A stretch of 64,000 bases of DNA from Neoechinorhynchus agilis (taxonomy: Eukaryota > Acanthocephala): assembly GCA_051530055.1 (NCBI GenBank), contig CM121341.1:1364001-1428000 (forward strand), read 5' to 3'. Shown here one piece after another: positions 23,235 through 34,040 of this stretch. Numbering within the stretch: position 1 is the stretch's first letter; every line of letters starts with the position of its first letter. The notes below the pieces were generated by a model. That model saw only the letters and a program-made list of their open reading frames with translations, had not been told where the DNA came from and made no database searches. Both the position numbers and the translations under genes were made by a program.

Positions 23235-23600
23235 ATGCTAGACATAAAGGTTACGACAGGGGGCTATCCCGAATCGGCGATAAGAATAGCTTTCCACAAA
23301 GTCAAGAACGCCGCAAATATACACGAGAAACGAATCATGACAGGTACTGAGAATGACAGGCCCCAATATACAGGGATAAAATTTGTGGACAATGAAATTC
23401 AATCGAACCTAAAACGGGATTTGCGTAACCGGGACAAGACGATCATTTTGTTGCCGAAATATGATGAAGTGGTATATGAGGTCCACTACAAAGGCTGCCC
23501 AGCCAAATATTTGGGGCAGACCAACAGGGCTCAGCAAAAGGATTTCACGGTACAGATATGCATGTAGGCGTTATGATGTTTCCTTAGTTTCATCAAATCA
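23235..23600 (+). mobile_element. Penelope-like element fragment, GIY-YIG endonuclease part
   Basis: Open frame 23235-23567 has GGYPESAIRIAF (linker after RT in Penelope-like elements) and then VVYEVHYKGCPAKYLGQTNR, the GIY-YIG box with the Cys pair, Y-L-G-Q-T and Arg of this family. RT is missing upstream, because another LINE is joined at 23234. The frame ends shortly after the Arg, so the nuclease is incomplete. This is the only Penelope-like coding piece I see, and a plausible source of the hammerhead-like repeats. Confidence 0.75.
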
Positions 23601-24239
23601 TTCGGCGAATCGTGGACATGGAATTGATTTTGATTAAGCGAATGTGTGAATAGCGTATAGCCATATTTACGGAATCAGTTGATAATGGAAGCCATCGAAA
23701 GAAGGTAATAAAATCAGCGTATCAGTTTGAAATTATCATTGAAAACGCAGTGGTGCTCTAGCTCAGAGTTTCTAGTGGCCAATGAGTCAAGGAACGGGGG
23801 TCTGATAGCGCGATGATAACCAGTCCGTAGGATAACGCTAATGTTCGTGTTTTAGATGGAAAACCGTGATAATGTCGCAAATATCCGACGTGAAATATGG
23901 GAAATAAATTAGTGAATTTAGATCCAAGGTGGAAAGCTACCAAAAGAAAGTATCTTTCTCCCCGAAGATTATAATACAAGACATGAAGTACAAATGCCAA
24001 CCAGGATTTTCTCCTTAAATACGAGGTCTGTGATGTGCTTTTGATTTTTGGTATCGCAAAATGCGAAATCGATACATTTCACAAACGTCATTCGATATGA
24101 ATCCCATTTATCTTATCTTATTTGTTGCTTGCTGGTTATACTTTGAGTGTATTTAGGAGTATTATTCCTTACACGGCTGATGGTTTTATTGCTTGGGCAA
24201 ACAGCCCCATCGATGTGGTCCAGGGAGGCGCATAAAATC

Positions 24240-24385
24240 ACAGAATACCGGAACCAAATGATTATGAGTTTGTACATCCCTCCGGATCCTCAGCCGAGGT
24301 TGCACAACCAAAAGGGAACGAAATGCTGTGGAAGGGTGGAAATTCAATGATAATTCTACATCATCGGGAGGAAACTCATAACCTT
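24240..24385. repeat. Short dispersed repeat with GGGAACGAAAT box (related to 50370-50485 and 50855-50970)
   Basis: Shares GATTATGAGTTTGTACATCCCTCC and GGATCCTCAG with the copies near 50.4 and 50.9 kb, and AAGGGAACGAAATGCTG with the reverse strand of them. In the 50.9-kb copy a CTGATGAGTCCC box complements GGGACGAAA. Confidence 0.5.
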
Positions 24386-25320
24386 TTTAATTCAGGGTTC
24401 TTGAATGATTTTGTGTGCTTCCTTTAACCAAAGTGGTTGGCTGGTCTACCTCTTCTCTTTCGTCGATTGCAAGTAATAGCTTCCTAAGTGAAGAACGACA
24501 TATAGATGATTTGTTTGGTGATGATCTGATGACTAGAAGCTTCTCCAGCTTACCAGAATGAACGTCGCTTGTCAACAGTGAATATGAAAATTGGTATCGT
24601 GTGCTGCTGATAAATCTTGCGTGGCTCATTTCGTGCATTGTTAATAAATATCGTTATTGTTCCATTGGGTATTTAAGGCAGCTCTAAAATTCCTTAAAAT
24701 TTTAGGATCGCTGCTGCACAAATGTTATTAAAGTGCCCTCTAAGATCCTATTAAAATACAATAATTTCTGAAGGAACTTTTAAGACTCGGGTGAAAAAGG
24801 CTTTAATCAACTATATTGCGCGAAACGCTTCCCGAATAGGAAAATAGGAACGTCTTATAAAGTAGCTAACCTTTTCCAGTTTAATAGTAGAAATTTTTAA
24901 CTTTGACTACAATTCTAATGAGATCAGTAACGTATTTTAAGAGTAGAACTACGATTTTTGTACTTCTTATCTGTCAAAGCACAATAAAATGAATATTTTC
25001 TGATATCCTAAGAAGACGCGATTGATACGAATATTTTGTAGATATTCATTATGTTGGCTGTTTAGGTGCCATGATCGATATTTTCAATTTTAAAGTCGTC
25101 GTTTTAATTGTTGTGCTTCAAAGCTTTGATTAATCATTATGAAATTTTGCTTTAAATGGTTCTCTTACTAAATTTTCTCAATAAGATGTGCATGACGGAC
25201 ATAATTGTGAAGAAAGCCTTTAAATCACAAAGATCGCATCCATCATTTGCAGAAAGTTTCAATTCATTGTTCAAGAAAACCGCTAAAGTTTTAATTTGAG
25301 TTCTGAAATCAATAACGTAA
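24386..25320. other. AT-rich intergenic DNA, nothing recognised
   Basis: No open frame with family motifs on either strand and no repeat shared with the rest of the window that I noticed. Confidence 0.5.
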
Positions 25321-25324
25321 TTTC

Positions 25325-25792
25325 TCGGGCGTTGAGAACGGCGAACTTCCCGAACATCCTGGAACCCGCCCACCTCTGAGACTAGACGGCTAGGCCCGAT
25401 GGAATTTCGGTCTTCCCGTGGCGGGAGGGCAAATGCCTTCTCTGGGACGCCACGTGTGTGGACACCCTCGCAGCCAGCAACATCCCCTACTCCCTCGAAA
25501 TCGCCGGTGGTGCCGCCAGTGCAGCGGAAGGGAGGAAGGTACGAAAATATATGCAGCTATCGAGGGCTCACTATTTTGTCCCCTTTGGGGTAGAGACGTA
25601 TGGAGCGCTCGGCAGCTCGGCACTCTCTCTGCTCAAGGATCTCTCGAAGAAATTGAGAGAGGCAACCGGAGACTCAAGAGCAGGCTTATTTCTTCGACAA
25701 AATATCTCGCTGGCAGTACAACGGGGCAATGCTGCCAGCGTGATGGCGACGGTCGAGGAAGGACAAAAGCTGGAATTTGGTGGGAGGTGGTG
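25325..25792 (+). mobile_element. R2/NeSL-like LINE, C-terminal endonuclease end
   Basis: Best-preserved C-terminus of this family in the window: the endonuclease core near 25400-25470 (G..ISVFPWREG.CLLWDATCVDTLA), then AASNIPYSLEIAGGAA, YFVPFGVETYGALG, TGDSRAGLFLRQNIS and VQRGNAASV, ending GRW-TGA at 25790-25792. The first ~60 bp are in a different frame. The element is 5' truncated, as usual for LINEs. Confidence 0.82.
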
Positions 25793-25941
25793 AATGTAAA
25801 GAAAAGTAACCAAATAGTTCAATGAATGTACGATTGGAATATTTTCACAAAGAATTTCGAGCGAAGATCTTCGCAATTTCACTTTATCATAATAAAGAGA
25901 GAAAACCGCTAAAGTTTTAATTTGAGTTAATTTGTCTATGG

Positions 25942-26142
25942 TCAGCACTTCGGCCCACATGACCGACAGTACTTCACCGTTTGATAGCAGCATGGATCCT
26001 CCTTATAAACGATCTGCTCGCATTCTGGATAGCAGCATGGATTTGCTTCACAATAAAGTGTCTTGTACTTGACGAGCTTTTGTTTGCAGATTTGAACTGG
26101 TATGTAAGTTGTCTTACATTCACAGCAGAGTTTATAAGGCAT
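25942..26142 (-). CDS. Small cysteine-rich protein, unrecognised
   Basis: 66 aa from ATG 26140-26142 (an in-frame start further upstream at 26244 is less likely, because the extra residues are basic and unlike the rest). It contains 13 Cys, mostly in pairs or CxxC arrangements: KLCCECK near the start, NPCCYPECE and DPCCYQTVKYC as two related units, and a Cys-x-x-Cys end with a final Cys. No signal peptide or membrane segment is seen. It resembles Cys-rich structural proteins (cuticle, sperm or eggshell types) only in composition; no family is recognised. The second Cys-rich microgene (28102-28254) lies 2 kb away. Expression is not shown by sequence. Confidence 0.5.
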   Translation of the reverse strand: MPYKLCCECKTTYIPVQICKQKLVKYKTLYCEANPCCYPECEQIVYKEDPCCYQTVKYCRSCGPKC

Positions 26143-26249
26143 ATCGACGAACTTGAGCGTTAGGAGTAGAGAGTAAAGAAATCTTAGGTTCGAAACGCGC
26201 TCCTTCACCTTAAATATTCTTGGTTTGTTTTTGTTATTCCGCATATTAG

Positions 26250-28030
26250 TGACTTGTTTTCGAGCTTATTTTTTAGCGTTGAGATTTAAGTACTCTTGCA
26301 ATTTTTTATGTCGGTGCAATCGGCGAATAAAAGGAATCAGGTTTCTTGGGAAAGAAATCTTATAAAACTAAGTAAGATAGATTATTAGGGAAGAGAAATC
26401 AAACTGTTTAAGTTACTGCGTAGCCTCGACAGCAAAGTTGAAAAAAATTGGAATGTGTTAAAATATCGGATTTTAAAATAAAATCATTTTAATTTCTCCG
26501 CCAGAAAACAACCAATACGAAGTAATGTTATCTAAACAATCGTCAAATTCGGTAAGCATAAACTGGATTTTCAACTAAATTCACAAATGCCGATTTTGAT
26601 TCTTCATTCAGTATCTATCGAATAATCAACAGTGGCTACTTCCATAATCTCAATATAAGTAAAAAAACTTTAATATTCTGACCGGAACACTTCTAAGAAA
26701 AGAATTTAACTTAAAAACTACCGACGACTAAACTGTTTAAAGAATAAAAAATCGAGGCAGAATATGAATAAGAAGCTTTCATTCGCTTCCACTGACGAAT
26801 GAATATCCCTACAGATAACAATGAGAAATGCTAACGATACCATGGGATAAAATCTAAAGAAAAGGTTTTTTGAGTACAAGCTAAGCATTCGCATGTGCAC
26901 TATCAAATCATCGAACTTTAGGAATTGTATCCGTCTTTGTGGAAAGTGCAAAAACCTGATTGCAAAGCTCCGGCGCGCCAAAAGAGATGACTTTTCTATT
27001 TGTTACTCTATCAAAAGTCGATCTCCACTTAGGAGATCCTTCAGATAAAGAGTTGTTTTCCAATTCCTTTAAAAGAGCGATCGTATCCTCTTATTTTTTC
27101 AGTGTCATTCCAGAACTGATTATTCAGCAGCGAATTCTTAATTCCCGGTTACTGCTGTACGAAATCTTTAGTACTGTCTTTGAAATCTCGATTCATAAAA
27201 TAGTGCCGAAATCCAAGTAGAGGTTAAAAGGTTTTTCAAAACACTTTTGCTTTGTTCCTAAATTAGTTTTGTAGAAACGATTAAAACGCTAACTACCGAT
27301 TGTCGTTAGCAAATTGTTCTCTAGAAATCCTAATATCGTATAATTGGCGCTATTAAGGTTGTGTATGAGTTCGAGTCTAAGCATTAAAAGTTTTTAAAAT
27401 ATTGAATATTTGAGATTGCTTTCGAGCATATGAATCGAAATAATGATTTAAGGTTACTGTTTTGGCTAGTGTTTATTCTTTAAAAATTAACTTAAGAATG
27501 AAACCGAATACGATAATTCGCCATATCAATTAGTTTCACTTGTCTGAATAGCTGTAATCATCTCTCTCACTGCGCTGATGAATCCTGCTGATTTGTAGAA
27601 TAGAAGCAGCGGTTGAATAGTTGCACTTATCTCTCTTGCCTTCAATTGGCTTAAATGAAAAAGAAGAAAGTGTGGTGGTGGTGATTGAAGTTTCTTACAT
27701 TTATGCGAAAAATTAGAAACTGCACTCCTAAAAGTGAAATCATTAACACCGGATAAATTATCTTTGAAACAATTTTAAAATTTATACCTTTTCCTTTTAA
27801 ATTCAGTCTAATAATTAGGAAGTTGAGGATCTATGTGATTTTGAAGAACGAGCGTTATTCGTTTCATAGAACTGATATCTTCCATTACAAAAAGTGTTCT
27901 TATCTCGAGTTTCAAAACATTGATTTTCTATTGTACGAGCACGCATCTAAAAAATGAATCGGCCACAAAAGTCAATCGATCTCCGTCCTAAACAACACCG
28001 TGAAATCAATAGACTTTTGTTGGGTTGCTC
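26250..28030. other. AT-rich intergenic DNA, nothing recognised
   Basis: Two opposite open frames around 26718-26981 (-) and 26960-27220 (+) lack motifs and look like chance. No repeat shared with other parts of the window was noticed. Confidence 0.5.
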
Positions 28031-28035
28031 TTGAC

Positions 28036-28043
28036 TATATATA
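28036..28043 (+). promoter_or_regulatory. TATA box of the 50-aa cysteine-rich gene
   Basis: TATATATA lies 59 bp upstream of the ATG at 28102, the expected spacing for a core promoter with a short 5' UTR, in a locally GC-richer context. Confidence 0.6.
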
Positions 28044-28101
28044 GTCGATCCACTTGTATTCTCTCGAAATCTCGTTCATTTGACTCATCGTCCATCAAAA
28101 A

Positions 28102-28254
28102 ATGGGATCTCATTGCTGTCGACCTCATCGTCGAGTTTGCTTTCCACTTCTACCGGTAATTCCGATTCCTGGAAACCCAAACATGGTTCTCTGCCCAAGG
28201 GACTACATCATTGGAGGTAGAAGTTACGGAGGAGGATTTTGCCGCGGTTGCTAG
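28102..28254 (+). CDS. Cysteine-rich microprotein, 50 aa, unrecognised
   Basis: Complete short gene: TATA box at 28036-28043, ATG at 28102-28104, stop TAG at 28252-28254, poly(A) signal AATAAA at 28284-28289. The product begins MGSHCCRPHRR, has a Pro/Val/Ile-rich centre, and ends GGGFCRGC; Cys at 5, 6, 13, 31, 47 and 50. No classical signal peptide. The Gly/Tyr and Cys content is that of small structural or cuticle-like proteins, but I do not recognise a family. Codon use looks coding-like, and the compact transcription unit is the main support. Related in style, not in visible sequence, to the gene at 25942-26142. Confidence 0.62.
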   Translation: MGSHCCRPHRRVCFPLLPVIPIPGNPNMVLCPRDYIIGGRSYGGGFCRGC

Positions 28255-28843
28255 CTCTCTTTTTTCGCTCATTTGACGCGAAAAATAAATCTTAGTTTTT
28301 AATTCAATTTAAAAAATACAGCATTCACCGTTAAGTGAACCTTGGTCCGAACAACTCAAATAATAATACCATTCACTCTGCGACCATCCGAAAAAAATTT
28401 AAAGTGGCATTATGTTAACATTTCTTTTTGTACTATAAAGGATAATGTGAGTGTGTGTTACGCCAAAAGTCCTTGAGACATAACTTCAGGACTCTTAAAC
28501 TGAATTCCATTAGAGTTCTGAAGACTCTACCACAAGGATCTTGTCAAATGTCGGCATGATCAAATCCATATTAACATGGTTGATTGGACAGTTTCTCCAA
28601 TGCCACTCATTTCTCTTGGTTGTTGACATTGACAGGATTTTTGCGTTAACCTCCAAACACAAAAGCCGATATATATATTTGTGTGTATGTGTGTGATCCG
28701 TTAGTTAGATTATCGATCATATTGTTATATTTGTTTATAACATAAAACCTTCTTTAGCCCTCAATTGCAATTGATCCTTTCTTGAAAGCTTTTCGTACGA
28801 AAGTTCCTTATTCAGTGCCCAATTACATTCAGATTTTTTTCTA

Positions 28844-29655
28844 ATGTGCATATCATGTTTCAAATCCTCGTCTTCCTCACAGTCTTCGTTACACTCCTCG
28901 TCCATGAACAATAACTTGCTTCGCTTCCGACGGCAGCGTCGATTGTCACCGATAACAAGCTCTACGGCACTTAACGAGCACAGAAGCGCCTCATCCTTAG
29001 AACGAATAATGAGAGCTTCCACTAGTTCAATCAACCAACAAGCACATCTTAAGAATCTATTTGATTCTGTCGATATCGATATGGACGGATACATTAGTCC
29101 CGTTGAGCTTCATAGCGTCATTAGTAGAGGTGATTGGCCAAATTTCGATTTCCATACCACTCAGATTTTAAAGCGGAGTTCTCTAAGGGTTATGCGATAG
29201 AGAGCTCCATTCCAATGCAGATGTTTACGGCTGACGATCCAACTATAACCAATCGTATACAGTTTGAAGAGTTCACCGAGCTCTGGTCCACCCTCAAAAA
29301 TTGGTACTCTTCTTTTCGAACAGCTGATACCGATAAATCCGGTCTTGTGGATATGAATGAGTGTCAGAATATCCTAAGAGCATACGGATACATACTTTCC
29401 GATGATTTCATTTCCTTTATGTTCAGCAAATTTGTTAAAGAAGACACAAGGAAGCTCGATTTTGACGCGTATTGCAATCTAATAGCAGGATTGCTGGTCG
29501 CAACCAATATATTTAAGAAAATCGATCAAACGAGAAAAGGCGTAGCCGTGATTGACTTTCCTACTTTCATGCTAAGTGTTTTATCCGTCACAAGGAAGCT
29601 TAAAGGACTTAGCTCACCCTCAACTGGGACTGCGGCTGGAGGCGCGTCCATTTAA
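28844..29655 (+). CDS. Penta-EF-hand protein (ALG-2/sorcin group)
   Basis: Calcium-binding adaptor of the PEF family. The N-terminal part is Ser/Arg-rich without the usual Gly/Pro repeats. EF1 has the loop DIDMDGYISPVE followed by ISRGDWPNF, as in ALG-2. The second part (frame of 29134-29655) carries MFTADDP...IQFEEFTELW (EF2), an EF3 loop DTDKSGLVDMNE followed by YGYILSDDF, FVKEDTRKLDFDAY (EF4-like) and a C-terminal EF5-like FKKIDQTRKGVAVI with F.SVL. The two parts are in different frames around 29163-29215. No intron of normal length fits (the only phase-correct GT-AG pair would be 32 bp), so this is a very short intron, a sequence error or a mutation. The start is taken at 28844; Met 28904 is an alternative. 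A TATATATATA lies at about 28670. Confidence 0.78.
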
Positions 29656-30110
29656 AGCCCGTTTTCCCTATACAGAAATTGCTTATTTAATGAGTTCAAT
29701 CATATGCTCACCCAGTTTAATCAATAAAACAGCTTGTTTATATGCAACTAATCATTTGAAGACAGGCGAGATTTGGTTAGACAATGACAGTTGTGTTATT
29801 TCTGCCTAGCTTTCTAGATATCATGAAAACCATGTACGAATTGGGTTTATTGACATTACAAAATTTGAGATGAACATTATGGTTATTATTAGGGGTCATA
29901 TTATCAATTTTTTCTCGGAATTTTAGTTTTGTAAGAGTAAATGTTAACGAGTGTCAAAAACTTAAAGCCATTTAGTTTTTTTTGAAAGTAACAAATGACA
30001 AAAAGGGAAATTGGTTACTTTTATTTATATTTTAAATAATTATTGGCCAAGTCTGGATTTGACCCTCTCGTCGTCGACCTCACTCTAGTCGTCGTCGATC
30101 GTCATCCTGC

Positions 30111-30195
30111 GGATCCGTCATCCACATTCTGGATCCCTCATTCATCCACTCCAAATTCTTGATCCGTCATCCAACTCTCCGGATCCGTCATCCAC
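30111..30195 (+). repeat. Short tandem repeat, GGATCCGTCATCCA-type, about four units
   Basis: Four imperfect units of GGATCC(G/C)TCATCCA(C/..) spaced 24-34 bp apart, pyrimidine-rich, in the ~900 bp gap between the EF-hand gene and the LINE at 30.7 kb. No coding seen in 29660-30590. Confidence 0.7.
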
Positions 30196-30599
30196 CCATA
30201 AGTAGACAATCTCATTCATTTATCCTGTCAGTGCTCGAGTATTCACTAGTTCAGTTGTTCAAAAGGACTCAGAGATATATTGTGCCACTTCTTAAACAAA
30301 ATAAAACGTGTTATTATACTTTTCATGATGCAATGTGAGCATGACATTTATCGGGGATACAATCTCTGAAAGGAGACATTTTCTTAAACGATCAAAGACC
30401 AACCTTTGAGACGGTTTGAGAGTTGACAGAAAGGATAAAGGAATGGATTTATGTTTCATTTCTGTGTTTCTAGCGATCAAATGCCTTTATATTTTTAATA
30501 CGCTTGTTTGGATATTATTTCCCTATAAAAAACAATTAAGATAAAAATAACTATTTAATGGTAGTTCCAAGCAAAATAGAGAAACGCATTATTACAAGC

Positions 30600-30665
30600 A
30601 ACCTTGATAAAGGTACAATATTGTGCCAAAATATTGGAATCAATAAATTACTTTAATTTTTACGC
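30600..30665 (+). repeat. Hammerhead-like motif next to LINE 5' end
   Basis: CCTTGATAAAGGTAC...GTGCCAAAATATTGG followed by AATCAATAAATTACTT. Same layout as the motif at 13.1 kb (TGATAAA, short complementary stem, GCCRAAA, AATAAA tail). The GAA box is changed to CAAAA, so activity is doubtful. Confidence 0.4.
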
Positions 30666-32956
30666 CAGATACAAACACAAAACAAAAGGAAAGTGTGTGC
30701 GCAACAAGCTGTTGCGGTGGAGGGTGGCGAACGGCCACCCAATGTTCTGAGAATTCCCGTGCCTCCGGACATTCGGTGTCAACTTCTCAGCGATCAAAAT
30801 AGTAAGCATTTCGTGGAGGTGCCTTCAAAAAGATGGCCCAATACGATAAGAATCGAAGCGAATCCAATACAACCCAGGGAAGAGCTACACAGACGTTATC
30901 TGGCTCCGTGGCTCAAATCCTTTAAGGATGATATCCATCGTATTTCATCTATCAGCTATTTCGGAGGAATATTGAAAATCAGGTTTATAGCAGCGGATTT
31001 TATGAAGGTTTTTCTGGCCTTCATCAAGGAAAACTGCAACCTTGCAGGTGTAACAGTTTCGAACACAAGTTATGAATCAAGCTTTATCGTTTGTGGGCTC
31101 TCTCCAGATATTGATGACGCAGATAAGATAGCGTTCGGGGAAAAATTCGGAGTCAAATTGCTCTTTTTCCTCAAGTCATCAAGAACGGAAAAGTTTATTC
31201 CCAAAACTATTGTAAAAGCTGCGGTGGAACGGAGGAACGTACTTTGCACTGAGCGATCCTTCTTCCAATCCATGGAGGTTAAATTTACTTCAGACGAGAT
31301 TTCGCATTACGACGACTATTACTATCCTCGGTGCAGTGGGTGTCAATGTTGTGGACATTGGGAGAAGAGGTGCCCGCCCAAGGTCACGCGATGCGCTTTT
31401 TGTGGCCAAGACGACCACAGTACCAAATGTGACAAAAAGAAAAGGCACTGCTCAAACTGCGATCGAGATGGACATTGTGCGTTCTCGAAGAATTGTGAAG
31501 CATTTAAGGAATATGTTGGGTGGGCGAGACTGCTTGGATTCAACGGAAATAATTCATCCGACACTCGAGTTGCCCAGAATAGTTGAAATGCGACAAAGGA
31601 CAAACCCATAAGAGGATCTGCAACAACCATTACAACCATAAAAACATACCCAAGGCAACAACTGGGTACATCCAAAGATGTTAATAATCTACGAACGACT
31701 TATGATGACACCTTGGAAAAGAAGTTGGCTGATTTCTCCGCTAAAATCCTCGACATGGTCGATCTACGAATCACCGCGGCCATTCAGGGTCTTGAGAGGA
31801 GACTGTCTGCCCAGTTAAACGGTCTCATCGAAACTCTCTCGGCAAAATTCAAAGATATTCAGATCGCGACCGGGGTAGCTCCAGCACCCTGCAAACGCAG
31901 TCGAGCACTGGTTTCAAGTAGCAACGGTGTAGACGATGTGGATATGTACGAGGCCGAGGAGTTCGTGAGCAACATCATAAGCGAACAAACCCAGGTTTGT
32001 GCTGACAGGGTCCAAAATCTCGTCAAGTGTAGGTCTCAATGGAATTGAGAATTGCGCAGTGGAACGCAGGCGGGCTTCTAGGTATTCCTGACCTTTTGTC
32101 TGAAGCACGGAGAAGTGATATTACTTTTATCCAAGGAACTAAGTCGCTGTACTCTCGTAATAACCTCCCGAATAGTTTTAATATTTTATCTAGTGAATAC
32201 TCTTTATTTTGTACAAAATTCCTTTTAAACCACTCTCAAGGCTTATTATCCATTTTTAAACCTTGCCTCCAACCAACCCTAATTTCCGAGTTTACTTCCC
32301 CAGATTTGTCTTACGCTTTATTTTCAATACGTTTCTTGGGGAGGAAATTGCTCTTAGGTAATTTCTATGTTAAACCTAGGAAAATACACCTCACTCATAA
32401 TAAAGATCTTATAAAAAATGTTTTAGCATCCGGAATTGACTTTTGCTTCGTAGATTTCAACGACCCTTCTCACAAATGGATAAAGGCCATTTTACGTTCG
32501 GATGATACCCATGACCATATTGTCCCTGCGGATCCCACGTTTACCGACGGCAGGTCTCATTCGTTTCTAGATTCGTGTCTTGCTCGAAGTAACTCATTCG
32601 TTAAACAAAACCGGTTTCTCAATCATCAATTTTCCGTATTGCTGGACATGATATCTTAATGTGGGAATTGGGACGAAATATTCTGTTGAGCCGTAGATTT
32701 AAATTTTTAACGCTGCCATAAATTTTGCTTTCACTTTTGGCGCTTTTGAACGGCTCAAGGACTTAAATGAATTTGTGGTCACTGCTAGTGACTCGATTTT
32801 AACAACGGTCTCGAGAAGTATCGGGTCGGAAATGCAGAAACCAAGATTATTCTCCCTGTATGGCAGACAACTTTTTTGGCTAAGGCAATCGATGATCGGG
32901 AGTCGATTAAGTTTTGGTCCTCTTTATACTGGTCCTGTAGAACTCGTTTTCAAATA

Positions 32957-34040
32957 GCTTGCGACAATAAGCGAATTAGCTATTTTATGCCTTATTCCTC
33001 TCCTTGGTAGCATGTCGTTGCACCAAAAAGATTTTGTACGTGGAAAAGGGCCGCAGCGAGTTGGATTAAAACCTCGGGGTGGGACAATGTTATTTGCGCA
33101 CTTTGTATTGAACATTGTAATGGAGCAAGTAATGTCCCAGTCTTCAATAATTCTATTCAAATTAAGCCTCGTAGTTTTGATTTATGCTGGAATGATTTTA
33201 TCATTTGATGGGGTTCAAGAAATCTTACATCGAACATTGGAGCTTGCGACAGTAAGCGAATTAGCTATTTTATGCCTTATTCCTCTCCTTGGTAGCATGT
33301 CGTTGCACCAAAAAGATTTTGTCCGTGGAAAAGGGCCGCAGCGAGTTGGATTAAAACCTCGGGGTGGGACAATGTTATTGCGCACTTTGTATTGACATTG
33401 CAATGGAGCAAGTAATGTCCCGTTTCAATAATTTTATTCAAATTAAGCCTCGTGTTTTGATTTACGCCGGAATGATTTTATCATTTGTGGGGTTCAAGAA
33501 ATCTTACATCGAACATTGGAGCTTGCGACAGTAAGCGAATTAGCTATTTTATGCCTTATTCCTCTCCTTGGTAGCATGTCGTTGCACCAAAAAGATTTTG
33601 TCCGTGGAAAAGGGCCGCAGTGGTTTGGGTGGGTGTTTTGGTTTGTTTGTTGTGGGGTTGTGTTTTTTTTGTTGTTTTGTTTGGGTTTTTTTTTGGGTTG
33701 TTTTGGGTTGGTGTTGTTTTTTTTTTTGTGTGGGGTTGTTGGTGGGTGTTTTTGCGCACTTTGTATTGAACATTGTAATGGAGGTTGTCCCAGTCTTCAA
33801 TAATTTATTCAAATTGCCTCGTGTTTTGATTTATGCTGGAATGATTTTATCTGTTGGTTTTGTGTGGGGGGGAGTTGGATTAAAACCTCGGGTGGGACAA
33901 TGTTATTTGCGCACTTTGTATTGAACATTGTAATGGAGCAAGTAATGTCCCAGTCTTCAATAATTCTATTCAAATTAAGCCTCGTAGTTTTGATTTATGC
34001 TGGAATGATTTTATCGTTTGGTGGGGTTCAAGAAATCTTA
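32957..34040 (+). repeat. Tandem duplication of LINE ORF2 interior, ~285-bp period, 3-4 units
   Basis: GCTTGCGACA(A/G)TAAGCGAATTAG starts units at about 32957, 33242 and 33526. A further partial unit begins after the G/T-only tract at 33755 and another near 33880. The second LINE copy has this sequence as a single run until the window end. Confidence 0.85.
33621..33754. repeat. G/T-only low-complexity tract (134 bp)
   Basis: No A or C occurs between 33621 and 33754. It replaces about 39 bp of normal LINE sequence (between GGGCCGCAG and GCGCACTTTG) in the third tandem unit. Likely a sequencing or assembly artefact or a simple-repeat expansion. Confidence 0.9.

Noticed and set aside
23235-23600. 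Host GIY-YIG nuclease (SLX1-like)
   Set aside because: The preceding GGYP linker and the Y-L-G-Q-T box with CxxC-like spacing fit Penelope-like elements, and the fragment abuts other transposons.
26718-27220. Opposed open frames of 86-87 codons as genes
   Set aside because: No domain, no splice or promoter support, and AT-rich composition that gives such frames by chance.
33621-33754. Telomere-like G/T sequence
   Set aside because: No regular TTAGGG- or TTGGG-type unit; irregular G/T mixture only.
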